DNA from: Tenebrio molitor
Taxonomy: Eukaryota; Arthropoda; Insecta; Coleoptera; Tenebrionidae
Length of the DNA: 64,000 nt
Direction of reading: 5' to 3'
Assembly (NCBI RefSeq): GCF_963966145.1
Contig: NC_091046.1
Coordinates: forward strand, 7,874,001 to 7,938,000
This document shows positions 50,424-60,133 of the stretch, one piece after another. The notes under the pieces were generated by a model that searched no databases, was not told the origin of the DNA, and worked only from the letters and a program-made list of their open reading frames with translations. The number at the start of each line of letters is the position of its first letter. Position 1 is the stretch's first letter. The translations under genes were made by a program, and so were the position numbers.

Positions 50424-52635
50424 GAATGCCTAAAAACGATTTTTATGTAGTTTATCATCATATGAAATTTCTTATTTGTAAATACTAACTGGGTTGTATT
50501 CAGAACTTCGGAACAAATTCTTTACTGTCATTATTGGATATTTTTAAACACAAAAAACTATGAGTGGTTAAGGTTTTGTTTGCTTCCGACATGACATTTC
50601 GGTTGAACTTTATTTTAATGGAGTACCTCGTTTTGGCATGTCTGTCAGTACTAATGAGAAGATCCAAGTAGGTACTTCTGATTTATGACGTACACCAAGA
50701 CCCGACGATTTCCAAGCGTAAAAAATCGAATAAAAAAAGGTGTATCGCATTTCAAATCCGTTATTATCTTTGGTAGTACCGGACAATTCGATGCGTAATG
50801 TGAAGAACATCTTATTAAATTGTTAAGTCCTGAAGTAGCAGTCCCGGCAAGTATATGGCTCCGCACGCAACAAAGTATTTAAGAGAAAATGACGTCGGAA
50901 TATTTTGGGAGCAGACTCTGGTACCGTACAGGTACAATCCGGTGTAACGGAGGGCGGAATTTACAGTGCTCATTACCGGTCCTGCCATTAATTTTCGCTT
51001 AAAAATTTAATGAAGAATAATTGGGAATGGTAAATGCCCCTTTAATGCAATTAAGTCTCTAGGTGATGCAGCACGTCGGCGACTGTGCCATTAAAAACTC
51101 TCATTAAACTCTTTCTTTTAAACTGCAGTCTTGGTCGCTGCCAACATTACTGTCTCCCGTAAAATATTCCCATATTTTTTAGCGCGACTCCTTTGCAAAT
51201 CGGCCGCGAACAAATTGCCGGACGCGAGTGTACCTACGAAAGTGAGCAGTACCAAAAGAGGAGAAAAAATGGGATGTGGTAGGCGCAGTTGTTTTTCTGA
51301 AATTGTAGTCGAACACGACACAAACTGGTAGCTTCTGTTGCAGGTGCTTGGACTACCAATAGCGATGTTTACTATAATTACACTTTAATAGGAGGCGGTG
51401 TACTGTAATGTATACTTGCACGATGCGTTCATCTTTTAAACTCGAAACAACAAATAAACAAAATTTCATCTTCCACAACACGCGAACGTCGCTTCATTTT
51501 TTCCTCTCGTTTTCCATCGCCGAACTTTTATCACCACGGTGGTACTACTTTCTGTCTCCGGCCGACGGACCTATTTATGTTAAACGAGCGTTTTCAGACG
51601 ACTCGGCAGGTGGACGGTTAATCTTTCACCTTTTTCTCGACAAAAAAAAAACACGATAATGTCCTGGGACAGTTTACAATGTCGCACGTTATTGTGGAAA
51701 TGTAGGAGGAGGATGAATCGCACGATCTCGCGGTAAACTCACAATCGAGTACTTCTCGGTACGATTATCATTAAGTGTACCTAAATAATGCTATTAGTCC
51801 ATCCAGTATAACAGCTTTAACACAAACGACTACAATGGCATCACGCAACACTCACGTATCCATACAGAATGTTATGGCAAAGATGTATACTCCTACCTAC
51901 AAATATATGTATTATTAAACTGTTCGTGCAGACCAATTTTCACAAGTGTTCATCACGTTTCCTCCGGTGCAAACTTTCGACAAAAAGTAGGTTAAGCTCC
52001 GTGATAATTTGCTTTTTCGAATTTTTACTCTTTTGACAGTTCGCCTCTTCATCCTTGTTTGCTCTCGACTCATTAAACGGTCCCCTTGGTTTATTACAAT
52101 AACAAAAAGCCCCAACTCCCATAATCGTTTATTACACTATTCTTGCGTACCTTCTCATTGTATAAGTAATCGTTATACACCTATTAAGGCCGAAGTCAAT
52201 TTCTACTGGCACTTTAAACAAAGTAACACCAATCATCAATAACACATTTAGTTTGTAACAGCGAGTTTAATTGTTACATAAAATTTCATTACAGACTAAC
52301 TAAATTGGAAAGAGACGTTTTATTTATAAATATTTTGAGTGAAACAGTATTCTTCGCAGATATGTAATTCTGAAAATACCCACAAAGAAAATTGTTTCCA
52401 AAATATGCTTAGGAGGATCGATTAATCAACTGCTTGTATCTTTGTTCGGTTTCTAAAATCATCCCAGCGAATGTGCAGTTCTTGTGCATCTGCCCACGCT
52501 TTCCTTCTGTGAATTAAACGAACCAAGTGAAATGTTCCGAAGCGAATTCGTTCAATGCCAGAGAAGGTTTCTACGAATGAATTTCAAAATTTTCCGCGCA
52601 AGTACCTACAGGTAATTACTGTACTCGACTGTCAA
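50424..52635. other. non-coding, nothing recognised
   Basis: Overlapping short frames on both strands at 50610-50866, 51118-51331 and 51915-52242 show no domain. Confidence 0.4.
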
Positions 52636-52719
52636 GAGCAATAATACTTATTTTAACAAAGGGAGGATTGGTAAGGGACTACCAACCCTCCCATCGTTCG
52701 AATAAGTATACTGTTGCTC
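52636..52719. repeat. 84-bp near-perfect hairpin
   Basis: GAGCAATAAT... (52636-52673) pairs with its inverted copy ending GTTGCTC at 52719, across a six-base loop (52674-52679). The inner part GGGAGG.TTGGTA pairs best; there are six or seven mismatches and a two-base bulge. The outer sequence CTGTC..GAGCAATAA matches the arm of the MITE at 39619, so it is most simply a collapsed palindromic MITE. A transcript through it would form a precursor-like stem-loop. Confidence 0.7.
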
Positions 52720-53026
52720 TCGGATTCAAAAGTCATGACTTATGATAATAGAGAAACTGCAGACAGACAGAAACATTGTAATGACTTTTCAAATGTCACT
52801 AATTCGGAACTGGTACCGCTTCTGGTTAGAATGTAACTGGTTTTGTGGGAGTTACAATGTTACAACTACAGGTACATGCATAGTGGGCCCTCAGAAGCTA
52901 AACTGACAGCTCAGTTTTTCGAAAATTCAGAAATTGTATAGCAGTACCGAGTACGATTGATGACGAACTTTTGAGAACATTTTGAAGAATTGATCATTTC
53001 GGCTTCTGTCATAAAAATAATAGTTA

Positions 53027-53150
53027 TTTACGCAACAAGTGGGATATGGACATTATGCACGTAGGTGAAGTTTGCATACGAGGCCGTGGGCAGAGTTTGA
53101 GTAGTCGCAGGAGTGCGATAATAATGTGGTGTCCCACGTGTTGTGTAAAA
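53027..53150. mobile_element. foldback element
   Basis: Arms of about 30 bp (TTTACGCAACAAGTGGGA... from 53027, inverted copy ending GTTGTGTAAA near 53149) pair imperfectly and enclose a loop containing CGAGGCCGTGGGC and a G-rich run. GCAACAAGTG is shared with the arm of the 21.2-kb foldback. Non-coding. Confidence 0.6.
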
Positions 53151-56100
53151 CGTACGAGGCCTCAGAACGTTTCAAATTCGACACATTTTTATCAGTTAAT
53201 ACAGAAATAGGTGGTGATTCAAAATCGTGTTAACAAACTGCGTAAACAGTAACGTTTTTGTGAAGAGAGATTCAGTTCTTTAGACGAAGATTTGCCTTCA
53301 GAAGTAGCACCGTCAATTGTCATTTTTTTTTAGTTTTTTCTATTATGTATTTACTTTACTGCACGGCCTGCAGAAAACATCTATTACCGCACGGCGTTAG
53401 GTAAAGTAAGTCATTATCTGTCTGAAATGAATATGTATTTCTAATAAAATTGTTAAAAGAACTCCTAATTTCTGTTTTCATAGAAACATCAAGTACAACT
53501 TTAACCATAAAAAATGACTTCGAGGTTTGCATTTTTTGCAAATTGTTGAACAAATTTAATAGCCTGTAATTTTTGCCTTTTTTAATGCCACTTAAATATA
53601 CATACATAATTATATCATTACATAATAACAACAAAAAACCCAACACAGTTACATATTTTACCGCATTTGGAAACGTTTTTTCGACGGATTCTTTCCAACA
53701 GTTCTAAACCTTGTATCTTTTGTAAAAAAATTTAACACAAAACTGTCACTCCTATACCTATTAGACCTGAACAAGAGTCCACGACAAACATGTAGAAACT
53801 AAATTTACAATTCCATTTAGTTTAGGAGAACACATAGGCTGCAATTTTCCACCCTACTCTACACCAGATCTCGAACAAGTCGTTTACTTGAAAATTTCGA
53901 CTCCCGGAGTCAACTCCGCCAACTAAGTGTGTGTTGCGTCTAATATAACTGACCTTCGCAATATAGCTATTATCGTTAATTACAGAATAAGGCTGTGGAA
54001 ATGATGGAAGTAGGAAAAAAAGAGCAATTTTCATTACTAGTTTTATTACTACATAATAGAATCTTTAATTCTGCTTGGCTCGTGAGTTTCTCGTTGAGGT
54101 CGCCGATGCACTTTTATGATCGCACTAATTTTACATTATGACCAGCACCGTAACATTTTACTGTTTTTATGTCGATGCTTGCGTATACGGTGTGTTGATT
54201 CCTCAAATCGACCACCTCGACCGAAACCTAATCCGTCTTCGGCCAAGTGGTCCAAGAGAAATGATTTAGTTTTTTTTTTCTGGACCGGTCTCGGTGTGTG
54301 TTTAGTTAATTAATTGCATCTAACTAAGTAAATTAAAAGACGCGCACCTTCCGAGAAAAATTATAATTAAAATGCCACGCCATTATTATTAATAATTAGT
54401 GTAATTTCCGTTTTTGTTATTAATGAAAGTTGATGTCATAATTGATTGTTCCAATCTAAACAGTCTTTTCAGTTATCGCGCGTCGATAATTTTAATTGAG
54501 CTCTCTTGCCGGAGTGAATCACGGTATTCAACAATAATTACTGTTATAGTATTAGATTATGATAATGGCTATTATTACGTCGGTGAATACGATTAGTTTG
54601 CCTCGGTCGTCGCCGGCAATTATTCCACTGTTGAAAAATCGCCGCGACAACAATGCACATGCTCTAATTGTGCATTTACGAGCGCACAATTAAACCAGAC
54701 GCAATATATAAATAAATAATGCCAGTGAATAATTACAATAATTCCGCGATAATGCGTTATGCTAACTTTGTCACCTGAGCTTTTCGCTCCGTATATAATT
54801 TCTATATGGTAAATGAGTTAATAAATCATAATATTCTGGCACAGTAGTTGACACCTGTCTCTTGTTAAGTTAACAACAAAGTGAACTAGCAATATTATTA
54901 ACGTTACTTCTGTACTGTTTTAGAAATTACTTTTGTCACGCAATCCCGTCCACACACTTTTCTCAGCATATTATCAACCTGGCAATCGTCATTATGCTCA
55001 CCGCTCGGAGACAGACGATAAAATGATTTATGTTAAACACATTCATGATTTGTGCGTAAAGTTATATCGCATGATAATTACGGCTATTTGCCATGTGCTG
55101 TACAATATAGCATGATAATGGTTGAATTCCTACACCTACTGCGATCCTGACTCGGCTAATTAACACCGTTGAACGCTAGGTGTACTTGTGAAGGTAACGG
55201 AAAATAAGTCACCTTTGATGCCAGAACACGATTTCAATTAATCTGCACGCCCGAGGATAATGCTTATCTAAATCGTACTCTACAAATTCGCGTTTTAGAT
55301 ACAAATTAACGACGGCGTCGTCGGCCGAGCCTCCTTCACACTCTTAGCACACAATGGAGCCGGCTCGAGTTATGGGTGGTTAAGAGGAAATAAGGAAGCT
55401 GTGTCCTCCTCGAGAGCACACACGCGCACACGTGACACAGAGCACCGTTAACCGCACATTTTTGCTGTTGGAAAACGAGAAAATAAATGTCTTTGCCGCG
55501 ACGTGGGAGTCGACCAAATATTGTTCTCGAAGACGCTCAATCTTCTCGCGCTTTGATAAAACACGCCGACTCTCGTTGGCGGCACTGCCGCACTTGAAAA
55601 ATCTCCTCTTTGTTCTTCGGCATCGAAAAGTGACCGCGGGAGTCGACTAGCGTGCGCCCTTTTTATTGGAAAGGCGGGAGAAACACCTACTGCGATTCGC
55701 TCGCCTTATCTAAACTTCCGAGCTTGAGTTAAGGCAAGTCTCGACAATTTTACAGCCCGCAACCCCAGGTTATTAATAGTAATTATATTAACCTTCGTTT
55801 TATGGCGTTTATTTTCAAGAAGAATAGTTAATTTTCTTCGCGGGTTAAAGTTGTCTCCTGTTAATTTAACTTGCTTCGGACGTTACGACGAGAAAAATTC
55901 GAGGTGGTCTGCGTTAATCGGCCGGCTCGTTTTACTCGACTTGATAATGATAATAATCTCAGGGCAACCCAGAAGAGCTTCGTGATATTGATGGATCATG
56001 ATGGATGCTGTAAATAATATCAAAAAAATGCTAAACGAATACGTATTACTCTCGCTAAGTAATTTTACACTTTTAAGATCTCCAACAGGCATTTTTTATG

Positions 56101-56165
56101 TCTCGCTGGACTTTTCTGTCCTTTACAACATCTCATACATTATATTGAATTATTGCAAATGCTTC
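53151..56165. other. non-coding, nothing recognised
   Basis: AT-rich with short unrecognised frames. A GC-richer piece at 55.3-55.7 kb has a 72-codon frame without a known domain. Confidence 0.4.
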
Positions 56166-56877
56166 TTACATCGTAGTTGGCTGGGAAATTTCTTGGCTAC
56201 ACTACACATCCTAAAGATCAATCGATGTGATTACTTGGTTGCCTAAAAACAAGGGGCGTTACGATAACACATTTTGTCTGTTCAATTGATTAAAATTTTA
56301 TTGAAAAACAACGACAACACAAAAATCAATGTATCGTTTTCAAGGAAAAGATGTTTACTGTTATATTCCATTACATTCCATTACATTTCTTCACTTATTT
56401 TCAAAAATGTTTTGCCACGTTGTCCGACCAATATTGCAGCATTAACGTGTAATTTCTTCCTGTAGTCATTAAAACAATTGATCTTTAAAATACTCTGATA
56501 TATGCTCTGGCCATTTCTAATCCTCAACTACTTCCTCAGATTCTGGAAGCCTTCCATTCATTTTTTCCTTTATTTGCACTTTCTACTTGAAGAAATCTGT
56601 TTATTAGATCTTTATTATGGACCATCAACGACGTTCTTTGGGATAGAAAATTGGGATATTTTGTAATATACCCATTCTTCCCAGCCAACACACTGAATAA
56701 CTACATTGTTGAATAGTCTATTTCAATAACCATTTTTATTGTTGCTAAACAAAAAAGTGTTTACGATTAGGTGTACATAAAATTTTAATTAATCACAGCA
56801 AAACAAGTGTGAGCTGTCAAATGTCAAATTTACACATCCAGAAGAGGCATAAAAAATCACAACCAACTACGATGTAA
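56166..56877. repeat. 15-bp inverted repeat, possible element ends
   Basis: TTACATCGTAGTTGG (56166-56180) recurs inverted as CCAACTACGATGTAA (56863-56877). In addition GTTGGCTGGGAA at the left recurs inverted near 56680. The interval may be a decayed DNA transposon with a nested or rearranged end. No transposase motif is visible inside. Confidence 0.4.
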
Positions 56878-58119
56878 TAAACATTTATTATTGTTTATTT
56901 ATTATTTGCTTTTAATAACTTTGATAAAAAATCTTAGATGCGTCATGTCCAGTGATCTTCTTTTTGTAAATGCAACATTGTTTATTTTTTGGTTTTTTTT
57001 TTTTTTTATCTACTATCCAGACAGCAAGAGAATAGTCCAGACAAAAAGAAATGTGAAGACTTTCTACCTTTTTAATCAACCAGAAACAACTTGACTAACA
57101 AAGTAAACAACAAAAAAAGTAATCGACTAATGTAATTTTATGTAAAAATTAGATAAAAAAACTATTCTCATTTTACGCAGAGTAGAATTAGAGTTGCACT
57201 TTCATAAAAATAAACTTTCATGTTAATTATCTATATTAGCCCACGGGGACGGTGTCACAACGCATACACGTGTCAGTTTACAGGTTACACCCAAAAAAAT
57301 GCAAACTGTTTGTTTTCCAAATTAATTATTCCGTGGAGGTGTAGCTTTGGCTTTGTGCTACCGTTTCTTCCACCGGGTGGTTACGAAACTAAACGTATGC
57401 CAACGAGCATTTTGTACGATAATTTGATTTACATTTAGTTCAAGTTGCGTACAAATATTGGCAATCGAGTAAATTATAGCCGGTTCATTTAGCGAAGGGT
57501 ACAATTTGTACGAAATATTTTATGATCGGGCAATTTTGAGATTTTGCGCATTCACCACAGTAACTCGTTTTACCCGTTCCGAAGCGCATTTCTGCAATTT
57601 AGTGTCTGTCCCTTGAATATTCAGAACAAATTTTCCACGTACGTCTTGCACAGGTTTTGTAAATGCATTTGTACATCCATCGACGGGACGTAAGTGATCA
57701 ATTCGTCTTGTGCACACACACGGTCGTACTCTCGTAGCATTCAGAGTCGTTCCGGATGATGGTGGAGCATGATTTTAGTCCATAGAAGTTAGCTGCGATA
57801 CCTTAAAAAACACCCACCTTCGACGCTAGAATATTTTATAAGCTGCTTCGCCTTATACGTATGACAAACTGGACACAGTGTATGTATTTAAAAGGACGAC
57901 CGTATTGAATACAAATAGAATCGCGGGTATCTTTTCATCTGTGAAAATGTGGGGGACGGAATCGCGGCTTCGATTCGGCGGCGTTTCATGAAGACGTGAA
58001 GTTAATTGAGGGAAGGACGCATAAATCAAACTCCTGTGCTCATCACAAATAGTAAATACACCGGTCACGTCCAGGATATGCGCTACGCCGTCGGCACTAA
58101 ATAATCGCGGTATCTGCAA
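56878..58119. other. upstream flank of klu
   Basis: AT-rich at first, then mixed. The TA/AT-rich strings near 57840-57890 lack initiator partners and are not called as promoters. No other gene is visible. Confidence 0.4.
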
Positions 58120-58566
58120 CTATCACAAGAGCCGAACCAAGTCGTCGCTTGCAGTAGGACAGAGAAGGCGGCCTGGCTGGCCCGCAATGCACTGCAGTTA
58201 GTCCGTCCGTGCGCGTTGCAGCCGCCCCCGACGTCGCATTGCACCACGTGCCTTGGTCGGGACAAGCAGAAGCCGCCGCGGTCTGGAAGGTAGTACGTGC
58301 GTGTCTGCGTCGGTTAACTCCGCATGTCTCCATTCATATTTCATAACGAGGTCAGCTATCAGGTGTCGGCGGACAATAACAGGTACTTGCCGCTTGCAGG
58401 TAACTATACAGCCTCCGACAAGCCAGCACGTTCGTGCCGCTATCACTACCACTTTTTGCGGTTTGACCCCGAGGCGGTCGACGAGGAGTGGCTCGGTTTC
58501 TTCGAAACGCAACACGAACCCGATCGGTGGAAGTCGACTGCGCTAACGCTGTTGTTCTTTTTGCAG
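58120..58566 (+). promoter_or_regulatory. klu: klu proximal region, possible 5' exon and intron
   Basis: This is a GC-rich segment directly before the coding exon. It ends in a good 3' splice site, a pyrimidine-rich TTGTTCTTTTTGCAG closing at 58566. Candidate donors are AAG|GTAGTA (exon end 58288) and CAG|GTAACT (exon end 58399); the latter gives a 167-bp intron, 58400-58566. A 118-codon frame (58324-58680) crosses the acceptor and is probably not translated as such. With the 58400-58566 intron removed, this frame would continue into the short upstream ORF of the next exon. The splice choice is inference. Confidence 0.4.
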
Positions 58567-58607
58567 GTAGTACCACCCCTGGAGGAGAGCGCCGTCCCCG
58601 TCGGAGC

Positions 58608-58667
58608 ATGCACCAGGCCCTCCCCGATCGATCGAAGGATCCGCGGCCCTCTGCCGCCTCGCGCTAA
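58608..58667 (+). promoter_or_regulatory. klu: uORF overlapping the klu start (TAATG)
   Basis: An ATG at 58608 (A at -3) opens a 19-codon frame ending at TAA 58665-58667. The last A of the stop is the first base of the klu ATG at 58667, giving TAATG. A ribosome finishing the uORF would stop on the main start. The second main-frame ATG, at 58673, has the better context (A at -3, G at +4) and may be used by reinitiation or leaky scanning. Confidence 0.5.
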
Positions 58668-60133
58668 TGACTATGGCTGAGACCGCCGTCGAGTCTTCCA
58701 CAGCTGTTTCGACGCACGACAAAGTCAACAACAACCATCCGCTCGTCGTCAACCACAACCACCGTCCGGCGACCAAGCAGCGAAAACGCAAGAGACTCAG
58801 CCAAGTTCTGGACAAGCTGACGGGAGCAGGTGGCCAGATCGACATTCCCAACGCGGACGACGTCAGTCCCGCGACCAACAACAACCTCTACCACAACAAC
58901 AACAACAACAAAGAAGACAATCAAGACGATGAGGAGCGCAGCACCAAGGCGCACAGGCAGTTCACACCTGACGTCTTCAAGTTCGACACTCCGGACGCCA
59001 ACAGGTACAAGAGCACCGCAGTAGCGGGGGCGAGCGAAGATGAAGACGTCTTCAGCCCGGCCAGCTCCAGCAACAAGTCGCCCCACAGCTCCACCGAGTC
59101 ACCGAGGATCAGCTTCAGTCCGCTGCGCCTCAAGGAGGACGACGCCAGTTGCAGTCCTCCTTTGCCCTTCCAAAGGACGACAGTGTGTCCTTGTTATCAG
59201 TGCATCACCGGCGTAGGCGTCGGCCACCACACGCCTCCTCTCCACCCTTACGACAGATACTTCCCCGCGTCGCCCATGTCACCTCTGACGCCTGCGTCGC
59301 CCGCGCCTTGCTCTTTCGAAAGGTACTTCCACTCCAAGTACCTCCCCGACATCTTCCGCAGACGGAGCCACTCCGACTCCGACCTGCCCCTCTGGTTCGA
59401 GACGGCGAAAGCGGACAGGGCCAAGTCCGCCTGGCCTCACCCCCTCACGCTCTCCAGGGGCTCCGTCGACTCGAAGCCGTCCTCCCCGCAAGACTCTCCC
59501 CTGGATCTGTCGGTGAAGGGCTCCAAGACGGACTCGCCCAGCTTCGACGGTCTGGTGCCGCCGCCTCTTCCGCTCTTCTCGTCGGGCTTCATGCCCAGCC
59601 GCGGTGCCGTCTCCGTGCCCGTCGTCAAAGGCGACGTCGCCTCTCCCACCACGAAGGAATCCGTCGCTTCCCGGTACAACCTGGAGGTGTCTCCGGTCGT
59701 CGAGGAGATGCCTCCCGGTTCGGACGTGGCGTACGTGTGCCCCGTCTGCGGTCAGATGTTCAGTCTGCACGATCGGCTGGCCAAGCACATGGCGTCGAGG
59801 CACAAGAGCCGCCAAAACTCCGGGGAGCCCACCGCCAAGGCGTACCTGTGCGACGTTTGCAAGAGGTCCTTCGCTCGCAGTGACATGCTCACCAGACACA
59901 TGAGACTGCACACAGGAGTAAAACCTTACACGTGCCGCGTTTGTGGACAGGTATTTTCGAGGTCCGACCACTTATCCACCCACCAAAGGACGCACACCGG
60001 GGAAAAGCCGTACAAGTGTCCTCAGTGTCCTTACGCGGCGTGTAGGAGGGACATGATCACCAGACACATGAGGACGCACGCACGCTACGAACCGGAACCG
60101 CTCTCTACACCCGTCAAGACTGAAAATCACTGA
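58667..60133 (+). CDS. klu: Klumpfuss, EGR/WT1-class C2H2 factor
   Basis: Nuclear sequence-specific transcription factor; in Drosophila, Klumpfuss acts in neuroblast identity and sensory-organ and leg development and is mainly a repressor. The 488-residue frame shows a basic KQRKRKR motif (37-43), an Asn-rich stretch (71-81), Ser/Pro-rich regions and PLDLS (278-282), a CtBP-corepressor motif. Four C2H2 fingers lie at 358-379, 395-415, 423-443 and 451-471. Finger 1 is separated and has a four-residue His spacing; fingers 2-4 are joined by canonical linkers, with recognition helices RSDMLTR, RSDHLSTH and CRRDMITR. The coding DNA is GC-rich at third positions, unlike its flanks. A stop at 58568-58570, just inside the acceptor, means the start is here: 58667, or 58673 with stronger context. 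Drosophila Klu is longer, so the N-terminal region is compact. Confidence 0.93.
   Translation: MTMAETAVESSTAVSTHDKVNNNHPLVVNHNHRPATKQRKRKRLSQVLDKLTGAGGQIDIPNADDVSPATNNNLYHNNNNNKEDNQDDEERSTKAHRQFTPDVFKFDTPDANRYKSTAVAGASEDEDVFSPASSSNKSPHSSTESPRISFSPLRLKEDDASCSPPLPFQRTTVCPCYQCITGVGVGHHTPPLHPYDRYFPASPMSPLTPASPAPCSFERYFHSKYLPDIFRRRSHSDSDLPLWFETAKADRAKSAWPHPLTLSRGSVDSKPSSPQDSPLDLSVKGSKTDSPSFDGLVPPPLPLFSSGFMPSRGAVSVPVVKGDVASPTTKESVASRYNLEVSPVVEEMPPGSDVAYVCPVCGQMFSLHDRLAKHMASRHKSRQNSGEPTAKAYLCDVCKRSFARSDMLTRHMRLHTGVKPYTCRVCGQVFSRSDHLSTHQRTHTGEKPYKCPQCPYAACRRDMITRHMRTHARYEPEPLSTPVKTENH

Noticed and set aside
58324..58680. 118-codon frame just upstream of and overlapping the klu start
   Set aside because: It crosses a strong splice acceptor, has no known domain, and its downstream part is out of frame with klu. 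It is more likely 5' UTR and intron sequence.
58543..59971. Long open frames overlapping klu (58664-59086 -, 59149-59883 +, 59279-59971 -, and others)
   Set aside because: They are shadows created by the GC-rich third positions of the klu exon. Their translations are low-complexity Arg/Val/Gly-rich and show no domain, whereas the klu frame has four intact zinc fingers.
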